A stretch of DNA of 64,000 nucleotides from UBA6183 sp943372215 (GCA_943372215.1 CALRXU020000012.1:62001-126000); one strand, 5' to 3'; positions 29,350-38,230 are shown, counted from the first letter of the stretch. Translations and numbers: made by a program. The notes: generated by a model not told the origin, from the letters alone.

Positions 29350-29713
29350 TTTGGTTAATTCTATATGGTACGAAAATAGGTTTGGATAAGGTGCATTTCA
29401 ACACAAGTTATGCACAGAAACAGTGCATTATTCAACAAAAAATAACCCAATGTAATAAATGTGTTGTTATGAGGTGGAAACGGCTATTCAAAAATGTTGT
29501 ATTGTGCCTTGCCATTTTATTAGCTGCTTGGGGTCACCTATAAGCATTGGTGCAACCTTGAACCACTTAACTTTAGCAAGGCGCTTGCAATTATAAAGAG
29601 CTGGCTATTCGTTATCATAAAAAAATCCACCAAATGGTAGCTTCTTGTTTGTGGCGGATTTACCTAACGTGCTAGGGAGTGAGGGATTCGAATCTACCTA
29701 TTGGGAGACAAGT
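29350..29713. other. Intergenic region: single DnaA-box-like 9-mer and tRNA-derived repeat
   Basis: The dnaN upstream side has one TTATGCACA at 29408-29416, fitting TTATNCACA; a single box is not evidence for an origin. A 24-codon ORF on plus (29469-29543, MRWKRLF then a hydrophobic stretch) could encode a small membrane peptide, but nothing else supports it. From 29616 the region is a copy of the sequence downstream of tRNA-Ser (listed separately). At 29700-29740 a GGGAGACAAGTCTACTT unit is tandemly repeated, with small changes, into the end of the GIY-YIG gene. Confidence 0.6.
29616..29692 (-). repeat. Duplicated tRNA-Ser 3' flank (distal copy)
   Basis: Positions 29616-29658 match 29998-30040 at 42 of 43 bases, including a terminator-like hairpin. 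A 16-base T-arm fragment of tRNA-Ser (GAGTGAGGGATTCGAA on plus) is also repeated, at 29677-29692 against 30041-30056, here separated from the rest by 18 unrelated bases. The copy lies on the far side of the GIY-YIG gene, so the gene is bracketed by direct repeats of the tRNA 3' end, as left by site-specific insertion at a tRNA gene. Confidence 0.8.
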
Positions 29714-29983
29714 CTACTTATCGGGAGACAATCTACTTGAATTGATCTTTAGTAGATATAATTGTTGCTTACCAACACCCGATTTCCAATACTTTTCCCG
29801 CTCACGAGCATGTATCCTATCAGCACACTCCTCCGTATAAATGAGCTCAAAAGGAGCATATGGCTTTGTGGTTTTATCATAACCACCGTTATGTCTCCTC
29901 AACCTTTCCGATAAGTTTTGTATAAAACCAACATAAATCCAATTTTTGTGGGTGCTTGAAATGGCATATACCATGAACGGCAT
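29714..29983 (-). CDS. GIY-YIG nuclease-domain protein, small
   Basis: 89 residues from the ATG at 29983. The open frame extends further upstream, but only by reading through tRNA-Ser, so the longer start is false. A second ATG, three codons in (29974), is also plausible. The GIY-YIG motif pair appears as VYAIS and IYVGF, followed by LSERLRRHN with the conserved Arg, and IYTEE with the Glu metal ligand. Such URI-like single-domain proteins are small nucleases or relics of homing elements. The gene lies 53 bases after the tRNA and is bracketed by repeats of the tRNA 3' end. The C-terminus (SSRLSPDK) is encoded by a small tandem repeat and may have been replaced. Confidence 0.85.
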   Translation of the reverse strand: MPFMVYAISSTHKNWIYVGFIQNLSERLRRHNGGYDKTTKPYAPFELIYTEECADRIHAREREKYWKSGVGKQQLYLLKINSSRLSPDK

Positions 29984-30000
29984 TGTTACCTCTTGTTCAT

Positions 30001-30025
30001 AAAAAAAGCCACCAAATGGTAGCTT
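30001..30025 (-). terminator. Terminator of tRNA-Ser
   Basis: On the minus strand, AAGCTACC and GGTGGCTT form an 8-bp stem (one G-U pair) with a four-base loop, followed by seven T. It begins about 12 bases after the tRNA CCA. The same element recurs at 29619-29643 with one base changed. Confidence 0.75.
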
Positions 30026-30033
30026 CTTGTTTG

Positions 30034-30121
30034 TGGCGGAGAGTGAGGGATTCGAACCCCCGGACCTGTAACAGTCAACAGTTTTCAAGACTGCCGCAAT
30101 CGACCACTCTGCCAACTCTCC
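30034..30121 (-). tRNA. tRNA-Ser(TGA), CCA encoded
   Basis: Read on minus, a 7-bp acceptor stem GGAGAGT/ACTCTCC is followed by discriminator G and an encoded CCA (30034-30036). The anticodon loop CTTGAAA gives anticodon TGA. A long variable arm (TGTTGACTGTTACAGGTCC) marks a class II serine tRNA, and the T-loop reads GGTTCGAATCC. The mature body is 30037-30121. Confidence 0.95.
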
Positions 30122-30203
30122 GGTGCAAAAGTAAAGGTTGACAGTTAATACACAAAAATTATTTTAAAGAAATTGTTAAGCAATTGAGTGGCAAACCCTA
30201 AAA

Positions 30204-30239
30204 CGAATAAAGCCCGGCATTTATGCCAGGCTTTATTCG
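30204..30239 (-). terminator. Hairpin terminator after the M43 protease gene
   Basis: Long stem AATAAAGCC-C-GGCAT with ATGCC-A-GGCTTTATT around a two-base loop, one internal mismatch. It lies 17 bases after the protease stop on minus and before the tRNA. The U tract is short, so it may need help or act mainly as a stable 3' end. Confidence 0.7.
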
Positions 30240-30255
30240 AATCATTTGAAATATT

Positions 30256-32427
30256 TTAGTTCACAATTACCTTTTGGGTAAAGGTTGAGCCTTCAATATT
30301 AAATTTCACAAAGTATAAACCACTGTTCAAATTGTGCTCAGTTCTATCAAAAGTGATTTCTTGAACACCTTCTTGTTGAGTACCATTAAACAAAGTAGCC
30401 ATTTTTTTGCCAACAACATCGTACACCTCTATCTCAACATTGTTGCTCTTTACTAGGCTATAACTTAATTTGGTGGTGGTATTAAACGGATTTGGAGATA
30501 CCAACAAGTTGATATCTGAAGCTGTAAGCTCTTTTAAACCGGTACGTTGACCCAATTGAATATTGTCTACATATAAGTTATTACCGTTTGCACTTTGATA
30601 TAGGATGCGGAAACGCACGTTTGACGATTTAGGAATAGCATTACTTAAAATAGAAATTTCCTTCCATTGTCCGATAGGATTTGACGTTGCATTAAAAATG
30701 CTGTTGTTCACTGGAGTAAAAGTAACATTGCTCGCTAAAGCAGAAACGGTACCAAGGTTATTACCTGTTACAACAGGGCGCAAATTGCTCCAGGTTAAAC
30801 CGCAATTAGTTGATACCTGTATATTTAACTCATCCGCAGTATTTTCAGTTGCAGTAAGAATAGTTTGGGCAAAAGCATAAGCAAATTTAAAGTAAGGAGA
30901 AGTAGCTGCCGATAAGTCAAAAGATGGAGAAACCAAAGCAAACTGTCTTGAAAACAAGCGGCCAAATGGATCAAATGGCAACAACATACTTTGGTACCCG
31001 CTTAAAACACCTGTATTAGAAGGAATCCAGCTAGATATTGTACCCTCACTGGTCATTTCCCATCCATCAGCAGCAGTTGGTACGTCAGGGGCATAAGCTA
31101 TATTACCCAGTGGAGCTGCTTGAGAAATTAGAATTTCGTTGGTCCAGGTTTTGGTATTGCTTCCAGTGGCATTTGAAACCGTTAAAGTAATGGTTTTATA
31201 GCCTGGAGTCGAATAGGTTACATTGGCTGGGTTTTTATCGGTTGAGGTAGCAGGGGTGGCTCCTTCTCCAAAATTCCAGCTCCATGAAGTGGCGACACCA
31301 TTGTAAGAGAGATCGCTAAAACTTACCTGTGAACCTACACAAGCTTGGCGGCCAAAAGTATTGGTATTGCCTGACTTCACACCAAACGCAGGAATAGGTG
31401 CGCAAGCTGAAACAGGATCAAGCACCCCTGTAGCAATTAGATTCTCTTGTGAGAATAATACCCTTCTATAATAGGTTAAGCAAAACTTCATTCTTTCATA
31501 TTGTCCTAAAGTAAACATGGTTCCTGAACAAGGGCCCGAAAAATAGTCCATAATATTTTCTTGCATATCAGGGGTATCAACACTACCACAAGTGTTAAAA
31601 TTAGGATTACCACATTGGTTTCCACGGCCACTGTTATTGCTTCCTTCAGCATATAAAAACCATGTTGGTGGGGTATCTTTAACCTCATCACCATCGCCAC
31701 AGCTATCTTCCCTGCTTCCTTCAAAAGGGTGATACAACCCCAGTGAATGCCCTATTTCATGGGCTACTGTATTATCAGCAAGCGATTGAGAAGCCACAAC
31801 CAATAATCCATCAGTGGTTGAACTACTTCCAAAGCCAAAAGGCAATTGAGCAAATCCTCCAACGGCTCTTCCGTTAGAGAATACTGATCTAGCTACCCAA
31901 ATATTTAAATATCTTTTGGTATCCCAAGTACTCAACTTCTTAATTTCGTTTGTGGCTCTACCTGTTAAATTGGTTTGCACCCTGATGATGCCATTGGTGC
32001 AATTGCCATTAGGGTCTTTTCTTGCTAACTTAAACTCAAAATTACAATTAGATATAAGGGGTTTAAATATTGGCCTTACTCCGCTTACCAAGGCAGGGTC
32101 AGCATTGTAATATTTATTTAATTCACTAAGCATTCCATTTATTTGGGCATCAGAAAGATTCTCTGCTCCGTTTTCATGAAAAATATGAAAAACAACTGGA
32201 ATGGTGTATTTTTCATTGGTTTTGCCCAACTTTTTGTCATTGGCATTGGCAATTTGGTATTCTCTCCAAGCTGCTTCAAACGCTTTCATTTGCGCCTCAT
32301 ATGCTTCAGGATCAGTTGCTCTTAATGAATGATTATATTCATCAGAACCACATTTACCTATGTTTTGCGCTTGAACAAAGGCAGTTCCAAACAAGACGGT
32401 AAATAAAGTAAACACTATTTTTTTCAT
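30256..32427 (-). CDS. Secreted M43 (pappalysin-like) metalloprotease with PKD and T9SS sorting domain
   Basis: 723 residues from the ATG at 32427, which starts at the signal peptide KKIVFTLFTVLFGTAFVQAQ; an earlier start at 32481 would put 18 unlikely residues before it. The catalytic motif HEIGHSLGLYH is at about residues 223-233 and the Met-turn is NIMDYFSG. A PKD domain follows (FSDLSYNGVATSWSWNFGEG), then a MAM/jelly-roll-like region and a C-terminal type A sorting domain (LLVSPNPFNTTTKLSYSL ending FTQKVIVN). It would cross the outer membrane by T9SS and act outside the cell or on its surface. Substrate is unknown. Confidence 0.92.
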   Translation of the reverse strand: MKKIVFTLFTVLFGTAFVQAQNIGKCGSDEYNHSLRATDPEAYEAQMKAFEAAWREYQIANANDKKLGKTNEKYTIPVVFHIFHENGAENLSDAQINGMLSELNKYYNADPALVSGVRPIFKPLISNCNFEFKLARKDPNGNCTNGIIRVQTNLTGRATNEIKKLSTWDTKRYLNIWVARSVFSNGRAVGGFAQLPFGFGSSSTTDGLLVVASQSLADNTVAHEIGHSLGLYHPFEGSREDSCGDGDEVKDTPPTWFLYAEGSNNSGRGNQCGNPNFNTCGSVDTPDMQENIMDYFSGPCSGTMFTLGQYERMKFCLTYYRRVLFSQENLIATGVLDPVSACAPIPAFGVKSGNTNTFGRQACVGSQVSFSDLSYNGVATSWSWNFGEGATPATSTDKNPANVTYSTPGYKTITLTVSNATGSNTKTWTNEILISQAAPLGNIAYAPDVPTAADGWEMTSEGTISSWIPSNTGVLSGYQSMLLPFDPFGRLFSRQFALVSPSFDLSAATSPYFKFAYAFAQTILTATENTADELNIQVSTNCGLTWSNLRPVVTGNNLGTVSALASNVTFTPVNNSIFNATSNPIGQWKEISILSNAIPKSSNVRFRILYQSANGNNLYVDNIQLGQRTGLKELTASDINLLVSPNPFNTTTKLSYSLVKSNNVEIEVYDVVGKKMATLFNGTQQEGVQEITFDRTEHNLNSGLYFVKFNIEGSTFTQKVIVN

Positions 32428-32564
32428 AATTGAACTTAATTTTTCTGTGAGCAAAATAATAACTTTTTTATGATAAGACAACTGGTTTATTCATTTGGTT
32501 GCACCAAACACCCCCTATTGCCAGTTAAAAAGCTGTTTCATTGCAATATATAACCAAATAATGA

Positions 32565-33080
32565 CTAACCATTACTTGTTAATAACTGTGTTCTGGACAT
32601 TTCCCACACTTCTAAATTGCTTAATTTGCTTTGGTCAATATGTAATCTGAGGGCAGTGCATTGGGTATGAAAACCTTTATAACCGGCAGCACCTGGGTTA
32701 AAATGCATGAGATTAAATTGCTTATCACGCATAACTTTAAGGATGTGAGAGTGGCCACACACCATAATATCTGGTTTTTGCTCCTTAATTAATTGTAAAC
32801 ATTTGGGGCTGTATTTTCCTGGATAACCACCAATATGCAACATCAATACTTTCAGCTCCTCTACTTTAAAGCAAAGTACTTCTGGCATTTCATGCCTGAT
32901 TACAGAACCATCAATATTGCCCCATACTGTTTTAAGAGGTTTAAACTGTTGCATTTGGAAAAATATTTCGGGGTCACCCCAATCACCTGCATGCCATATT
33001 TCATCACATTCATCAAAAAAACGGTATAATTGTGGAGGTACAAAACCATGCGTATCCGATAAAATTCCTACTTTCAACAT
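32565..33080 (-). CDS. Metallophosphoesterase (YfcE/MJ0936-like)
   Basis: 171 residues with the calcineurin-like metal motifs in order: GILSDTHG (Asp8, His10), HAGDWGD, WGNIDG and CGHSHILKV. The size and motifs match YfcE-type phosphodiesterases, which split phosphodiester substrates in the cytoplasm using two metal ions. The natural substrate is generally unknown. It is divergent from the rhomboid gene, with only 21 bases between the starts. Confidence 0.9.
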   Translation of the reverse strand: MLKVGILSDTHGFVPPQLYRFFDECDEIWHAGDWGDPEIFFQMQQFKPLKTVWGNIDGSVIRHEMPEVLCFKVEELKVLMLHIGGYPGKYSPKCLQLIKEQKPDIMVCGHSHILKVMRDKQFNLMHFNPGAAGYKGFHTQCTALRLHIDQSKLSNLEVWEMSRTQLLTSNG

Positions 33081-33101
33081 CGTTCAAAAATAAACAACTG
33101 A

Positions 33102-33707
33102 ATGACAATTTTTATCATCATCATCACTGTTATTGTAAGCTTGTATGCTTTTCAAAACCACGCTTTTAATGACAAGCTTATCCATAATCCTTATTTGGTA
33201 AAACACAAAAACCAGTGGTACAGGCTAGTTACCAGTGGCTTGCTTCATGCAGATTTTATACACCTGTTTGTTAATCTATTTGTGTTGTATAGTTTTGGGA
33301 GTGCGGTAGAATTTTATTACGCCAATCTGTTTGGCGGAGCAGGCGCACTTGTGTATTTACTGCTTTATTTTTCAGCCATTTACGCCTCAAGTGCCGCTTC
33401 ACAATATAAGTATCAGGACATTCCCCAATATAACTCGTTAGGTGCCAGTGGGGCGGTTAGTGCAGTGTTGTTTACAGCCATTTTATTTGAACCATATGAA
33501 CCGCTATACTTGTATGGAATTATTAAACTGCCAGGTATTGTATTTGGCTTATTGTACTTAGGATACAGCTATTATATGAGTCAAAAGCAAACGGACAATG
33601 TAAACCACGATGCCCATTTTTATGGTGCCATTTACGGCATTGCCTTTACCCTTGTTTTTAAACCACAGGTTGGGTTGTTGTTTTTTAATAAATTATTGGG
33701 GCACTAA
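33102..33707 (+). CDS. Rhomboid family intramembrane serine protease
   Basis: 201 residues and about six membrane spans. The nucleophile is Ser116 in GASGA, the catalytic His is His172 in NHDAHFYGAIYG, and HLFVN (54-58) lies in TM2, as in GlpG. The family cuts single-span membrane proteins within the inner membrane. No substrate is suggested by the neighbours. The 3' end overlaps the convergent gene by 4 bases. Confidence 0.9.
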   Translation: MTIFIIIITVIVSLYAFQNHAFNDKLIHNPYLVKHKNQWYRLVTSGLLHADFIHLFVNLFVLYSFGSAVEFYYANLFGGAGALVYLLLYFSAIYASSAASQYKYQDIPQYNSLGASGAVSAVLFTAILFEPYEPLYLYGIIKLPGIVFGLLYLGYSYYMSQKQTDNVNHDAHFYGAIYGIAFTLVFKPQVGLLFFNKLLGH

Positions 33708-34312
33708 AAATAAAAACCTGTTCGTAAATCCACAGGGCTCACCCTAAAACTTCTTGTTTCGTTGTAAAGCAAATCGTATAAAAACATAATATAATACCCT
33801 CCCCTGTCCGAAAACCGCTGATTAATTCCCCCACCTACGTAGAAAGAGCCTACCCATTGTCGCTTAAAATCATTGCCAGATGGTTCATACACTTTAAAAT
33901 TCATGGGCATAAATTCCACATGAGCAAATAAGGGGTCAAACAATTGTTGCCTGGCAAACAAATTTAACCCATAAGCATTGTCGCTAACCGTTTGAACCTG
34001 ATTTAAACTATTGGTGTACTTTAATTGCCAGTAATAATAAGAAACACCTGCTCCAAAAAAAGTATTGTCTGTAAAACGATACAGGGCCATGGGTTGAAGG
34101 GTAATTAAGCTTCCTGTATTGCCAAAAAGCGCCCCCACGTTGCCACCATAAGAAATTTTCTCCTTCCATTGATTTTTTTTGGTAGGGGTTGGCTTACTCT
34201 TTTGCACCTCTTCTTTTTCGGGGTCTATTTGCTCTACTTTACGTTGGGCCCAAAGCTCCACATTGCAGGCTATACTTAATAAAAAAACAGATAGAATGAT
34301 TCTAAAACTCAT
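33704..34312 (-). CDS. Exported small beta-barrel protein, hypothetical
   Basis: 202 residues from the ATG at 34312, which opens a signal peptide (FRIILSVFLLSIACNVELWAQ). A charged linker follows (EQIDPEKEEVQKSKPTPTKK), then about eight amphipathic strands with aromatic girdles (FFGAGVSYYYWQLKY, HVEFMPMNFKVYE, GSFYVGGGINQRF) ending DLRTGFYF. The shape is that of a small outer-membrane barrel. I do not recognise a named family. An upstream start at 34357 would add 15 residues before the signal peptide. Confidence 0.75.
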   Translation of the reverse strand: MSFRIILSVFLLSIACNVELWAQRKVEQIDPEKEEVQKSKPTPTKKNQWKEKISYGGNVGALFGNTGSLITLQPMALYRFTDNTFFGAGVSYYYWQLKYTNSLNQVQTVSDNAYGLNLFARQQLFDPLFAHVEFMPMNFKVYEPSGNDFKRQWVGSFYVGGGINQRFSDRGGYYIMFLYDLLYNETRSFRVSPVDLRTGFYF

Positions 34313-34430
34313 ATGATTATGTAATACAAAAGAAACACCAATTTGGTTAAGGTGCAAATTATTTAACGTATTAATTAGTTTTTTAATTGTTATTACCTAT
34401 AATTTCGCAGCAAATAAAGTCATTTACATT

Positions 34431-35510
34431 ATGAGCAAAGTGCATAACTTTTCGGCAGGACCAGCCATTCTTCCTCAATCTGCTATTGACGCTTCTATAG
34501 CAGCCCTTCAAAATTTTGCGGGAACTGGATTATCTTTAATTGAAGTTTCACACCGCAGCAAAGAGTTTGAGGCTGTAGTTGATGAAGCCGTTCAACTGGT
34601 TAGAGATATTCTAAATTTAGGAGATGATTATTCGGTAGTATTTATGCATGGAGGAGCCAGTATGCAATTTGACATGATACCGATGAACTGGTTGGGTGAA
34701 GGCGAAACCGCTGTTTATACCAACACTGGCGTATGGGCCAGCCGTGCCGTTAAAGAGGCTAAAATGTTTGGGGATGTAAATGTTATTGCAAGCAGCGAAG
34801 ACCAAAACTTCAACTACATTCCAAAAGGCTATACCGTTCCCGCCAATGCCAAATATTTTCATTGTACCAGCAACAATACGATATATGGAACTGAAATGTT
34901 TGAATTTCCAGACACCAATGGGGTTCCACTAATTTGCGACATGAGCTCGGACATTTTTAGCAAGCCTGTTGATGCCAATAAATTTGACATGATTTATGCC
35001 GGAGCGCAAAAAAACATGGGTCCGGCTGGCACAACTTTAGTGATTGTAAAAAAATCTTTTTTGGCAAAGAGGGTAACTAAAAAACTGCCAACCATGTTAG
35101 ATTATTCCATACATATTGACAATGGCAGCATGTACAACACTCCTAGTGTATTTGCCATATTTGTTTGTATGCATACCTTACGTTGGATTAAAGAAATTGG
35201 CTTAGAAGGCATGGAAACGCGCAATAAAAACAAAGCTGATTTATTGTACAATGAAATTGACCGCAATAGTTTGTTTGTTGGCACAGTTGCAAAAGAAGAT
35301 AGAAGCCGCATGAATGTAAACTTTGTTTTAAACAATAAAGACCATGAAGCCGAGTTTTTAAAGTTTTGCGAAAGTAAAAACCTGAGTGGGTTAAAAGGAC
35401 ATCGCTCTGTTGGTGGATTAAGAGCCAGCCTTTACAATGCGCTAGAAATAGAGAGTGTACAAGCTTTAGTGGATGCCATGAAGGAGTTTGAGGTGAAGGT
35501 AACTGGTTGA
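34431..35510 (+). CDS. serC: Phosphoserine aminotransferase
   Basis: 359 residues, full length. It starts KVHNFSAGPAILPQSAID and has FMHGGASMQFDMIPMNWL and the PLP lysine Lys194 in YAGAQKNMGPAG. The late GHRSVGGLRASLYNALE is typical of SerC. The enzyme makes 3-phosphoserine from 3-phosphohydroxypyruvate and glutamate and also serves pyridoxine synthesis. It is first in a plus-strand cluster with serA, the next serine-pathway gene. Confidence 0.97.
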   Translation: MSKVHNFSAGPAILPQSAIDASIAALQNFAGTGLSLIEVSHRSKEFEAVVDEAVQLVRDILNLGDDYSVVFMHGGASMQFDMIPMNWLGEGETAVYTNTGVWASRAVKEAKMFGDVNVIASSEDQNFNYIPKGYTVPANAKYFHCTSNNTIYGTEMFEFPDTNGVPLICDMSSDIFSKPVDANKFDMIYAGAQKNMGPAGTTLVIVKKSFLAKRVTKKLPTMLDYSIHIDNGSMYNTPSVFAIFVCMHTLRWIKEIGLEGMETRNKNKADLLYNEIDRNSLFVGTVAKEDRSRMNVNFVLNNKDHEAEFLKFCESKNLSGLKGHRSVGGLRASLYNALEIESVQALVDAMKEFEVKVTG

Positions 35511-35535
35511 TAGGGCTGATAGGTAATTGGTTAAT

Positions 35536-35910
35536 ATGTATTCATCTTTTATGGAATTGGAGGCATGGAAAGTGTGTAGAAAATTACGCTTAATGGTTTC
35601 TGCACTCAGTAAAAAATTCCCTAATGATGAAAAATATAAATTAACCGATCAAATACTTCGCTCTTCAAAATCTCCTTGCGCAAATATAGCAGAGGGACAT
35701 GGGCGGTATCATTACCAAGAAAACATTCAGTTTTGCAGAATAGCAAGAGGTTCTTTAACAGAAACGCATAATCATTTAACTGATGCATTGGATGAAAAAT
35801 ACATTTCAATTGAGGAGTACGAGACGACAGTTGAACTCATTAATTCTTGTATCCGACTCATTAATGGTTACATCAATTTTCTTGAAAAACAAAAAGTAAA
35901 AACAAAATAA
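35536..35910 (+). CDS. Four-helix-bundle protein (23S rRNA IVP family)
   Basis: 124 residues from the ATG at 35536; a TTG three codons earlier and an ATG at 35551 are alternatives. The family landmarks are LEAWKVCRKLRLMVSAL, LTDQILRSSKSPCANIAEG and FCRIARGSLTETHNHL, giving four amphipathic helices. These proteins were first seen inside 23S rRNA intervening sequences and form pentameric bundles; their role is unknown. They often appear as lone genes between conserved operon members, as here between serC and serA. Confidence 0.88.
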   Translation: MYSSFMELEAWKVCRKLRLMVSALSKKFPNDEKYKLTDQILRSSKSPCANIAEGHGRYHYQENIQFCRIARGSLTETHNHLTDALDEKYISIEEYETTVELINSCIRLINGYINFLEKQKVKTK

Positions 35911-35945
35911 AACTAATCAACCAATAACTATATCAACTTACTCTA

Positions 35946-36911
35946 ATGACAAAAATACTCGCAAATGACGGCATAGATGCCAACGGAAAAAAAATTCTTG
36001 AAGCAGCAGGATTTACCGTAGTAACTGAAAAAATTGCACAAGAAAACCTGATGACTGAATTAAACCAGTTTGATGGTATTTTAGTGCGCAGTGCTACCAA
36101 GGTAAGGAAAGAATTGATTGATGCCTGTCCTAATCTTAAACTCATTGGCCGTGGTGGTGTTGGCATGGATAATATTGATGTGGCCCATGCCAAGCATAAA
36201 GGCATTGCAGTAATCAATACTCCTGCATCGTCATCTGTATCGGTAGCAGAGTTGGTATTTGCCCATATCTTTTCTGCAGCTCGTTTTGTGCAAATTACCA
36301 ATAGGGTAATGCCTTTGCAAGGCAATACTGAATTTGGCAACTTGAAAAAAATAGCCAGCAACGGCATTGAGTTACATGGTAAAACTATGGGTGTTTATGG
36401 CTTTGGACGCATTGGCCAAGAAGTGGCTAAAATTGCTATTGGCTTAGGCATGAAAGTTCTTGCATTTGACCCTTATGTAAGCACTGTTGATTTGAGTTTA
36501 GATTTGCCTGGGCTGGGACAACACTCTAGAATTAAAGTAAGTATTAATACGGTAAGTGAAGAGTCAGTAGTGGCTCATTCTGATTTTATTACTTTTCATG
36601 TGCCATTTAATGAGGGCGATAAAGCCATAATAGATGCCGCTAAAATGGCTAAAATGAAAAAAGGAGTTGGCTTAATTAACTGCTCGCGTGGTGGGGTAAT
36701 TAGCGAGATTGATTTATTGGCTAATTTAAATAGCGGGCATGTTGCTTTTGCTGGGTTAGATGTATTTGAAAAAGAACCACCGGTGAACATGGACATTTTA
36801 CAACACGACCATGTGAGTTTAAGCCCACATATTGGTGGTAGTACCGTTGAGGCGCAAAACCGCATAGGTATTGAGTTGGCCGAAAAAGTAATTGAGTTTT
36901 TTAAGAAATAA
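35946..36911 (+). CDS. serA: D-3-phosphoglycerate dehydrogenase
   Basis: 321 residues, the short type with no C-terminal ACT domain. The D-2-hydroxyacid dehydrogenase motifs are present: LIGRGGVGMDNIDV, the NAD-binding GVYGFGRIGQEVA, the catalytic Arg in INCSRGGVI, the Glu in FEKEPP and the His in LSPHIGGST. It oxidises 3-phosphoglycerate to 3-phosphohydroxypyruvate, the first serine step. Lack of ACT suggests no allosteric feedback by serine. The location beside serC supports this over other 2-hydroxyacid dehydrogenases. Confidence 0.93.
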   Translation: MTKILANDGIDANGKKILEAAGFTVVTEKIAQENLMTELNQFDGILVRSATKVRKELIDACPNLKLIGRGGVGMDNIDVAHAKHKGIAVINTPASSSVSVAELVFAHIFSAARFVQITNRVMPLQGNTEFGNLKKIASNGIELHGKTMGVYGFGRIGQEVAKIAIGLGMKVLAFDPYVSTVDLSLDLPGLGQHSRIKVSINTVSEESVVAHSDFITFHVPFNEGDKAIIDAAKMAKMKKGVGLINCSRGGVISEIDLLANLNSGHVAFAGLDVFEKEPPVNMDILQHDHVSLSPHIGGSTVEAQNRIGIELAEKVIEFFKK

Positions 36912-36979
36912 CCCATTAGTTTGGTTGATTAGGCAGTGTGCCTTTAATGAACTTGTGAACTAATGATTGACGAATAAAC

Positions 36980-38224
36980 ATGGCTAAAGTAAAACCTTTT
37001 AAAGCACTTCGCCCAACACGTGATAAAGTAGCGCAAATTTCTGCGCCCGCTTATGATGCAAGCAGCAGAGACAAATCACAAGAAGAGTTAGCGCATAACC
37101 CTTATAGTTATTTGCACATTGTTAAACCGTATTTGCATTTTAAAGGAGAGCGGAAAAACCCGGAAAAACATTTTCCCTTAGGTTTAGAGTACCTTAGTCA
37201 GTTTAAACAACAGGGCTGGTTTGTAAAGGATGCACACGACTCTTATTACATTTATCGGGTAATAAAAGGCAGTTATGCTTACACCGGAATTATTGCAGCC
37301 GCAAGTGTTGATGATTACAACAACAACAATATCCTAAAACACGAGAATACCTTAACGGAAAAACAAAACGAATTGGCTGACCATATTCGTTGGTTTAAAC
37401 AATTGGGTAACCCTGTGCTGTTAACTTATCCTGATTCAGATAAAATAGAAAAGCTGATTGAGCATTACATTGAAAACCATATTCCGGAATACAATTTTAT
37501 TAGCCCTGATCAGCTAAAACACAACCTGTGGGTGGTGAGTCATGATGCGGATGTGGAACTCATTCGTGAAGAGTTTGAAAACATTCCTAAACTTTATATT
37601 GCTGACGGACACCACCGCAGTGCAGGCTCTTCTGCATATTGCGAGTATGAGCGCACTGCCAATCCATTGTTTGATGGCTCGGAAGCATTTAACTACTTTC
37701 CCGTTTGTTTAATTCCTTTTTCCAAACTGCACATTTATGAGTACCACCGTTTGGTGAAGGATGAATTGGTTTACAAGCCCGAATTTATGGCTGAAATAGC
37801 CAAATACTTTGAGGTGATACCAAGCGGCCATTTACCTGTTCAGCCACTAAAGCCAAAAGAGTTTGGACTTTATTTTAACCACACGGCATACATGCTAAAG
37901 TTAAAGGAGGAGTTTGCCAACGGGCTGCAAGGCGTATTGGATAACTTGGATGTGAGCGTGGTTGAAGAGTTTATATTAAAGCGCATCTTTTCCATTAAAG
38001 ATAGCAAAACCGATAAGCGGTTGTCTTTTTTAGATGGCAGCAAAGGTATTTTTACCTTGCAAGAGACCATTGACAACAAAGAGTTTGATTTGGCCATCAC
38101 ATTATACCAAACTTCTATTGAAGAAGTAAAAGCCATTGCAGAAAACAATTTGATTATGCCACCAAAATCAACCTGGATTGAACCTAAACTCAGAACCGGA
38201 TTGATTATTTATGAAACGGAATAA
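36980..38224 (+). CDS. DUF1015 family protein
   Basis: 414 residues matching DUF1015 by its N-terminal FKALRPTRDKVAQISAPAYD, the central IADGHHRSAGSSAYCEY with a His pair that may bind metal, and LIPFSKLHIYEYHRLV. Its function is not established. It is 68 bases after serA, and this order after serC and serA is common in Bacteroidota, so a role in serine metabolism is a fair guess. No classical serB phosphoserine phosphatase is seen in this cluster. Confidence 0.9.
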   Translation: MAKVKPFKALRPTRDKVAQISAPAYDASSRDKSQEELAHNPYSYLHIVKPYLHFKGERKNPEKHFPLGLEYLSQFKQQGWFVKDAHDSYYIYRVIKGSYAYTGIIAAASVDDYNNNNILKHENTLTEKQNELADHIRWFKQLGNPVLLTYPDSDKIEKLIEHYIENHIPEYNFISPDQLKHNLWVVSHDADVELIREEFENIPKLYIADGHHRSAGSSAYCEYERTANPLFDGSEAFNYFPVCLIPFSKLHIYEYHRLVKDELVYKPEFMAEIAKYFEVIPSGHLPVQPLKPKEFGLYFNHTAYMLKLKEEFANGLQGVLDNLDVSVVEEFILKRIFSIKDSKTDKRLSFLDGSKGIFTLQETIDNKEFDLAITLYQTSIEEVKAIAENNLIMPPKSTWIEPKLRTGLIIYETE

Positions 38225-38230
38225 TCGCCC

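Noticed and set aside
29350..29460. Replication origin near dnaN
   Set aside because: Only one DnaA-box-like 9-mer is seen, with no cluster, no AT-rich unwinding block and no dnaA; dnaN is often away from oriC in Bacteroidota.
29984..30115. N-terminal extension of the GIY-YIG open frame
   Set aside because: The first 44 codons are a translation through tRNA-Ser and its terminator, so the real start is the ATG at 29983 or 29974.
35933..36367. 144-codon open frame on minus
   Set aside because: It lies wholly antisense to serA, which has all catalytic motifs.
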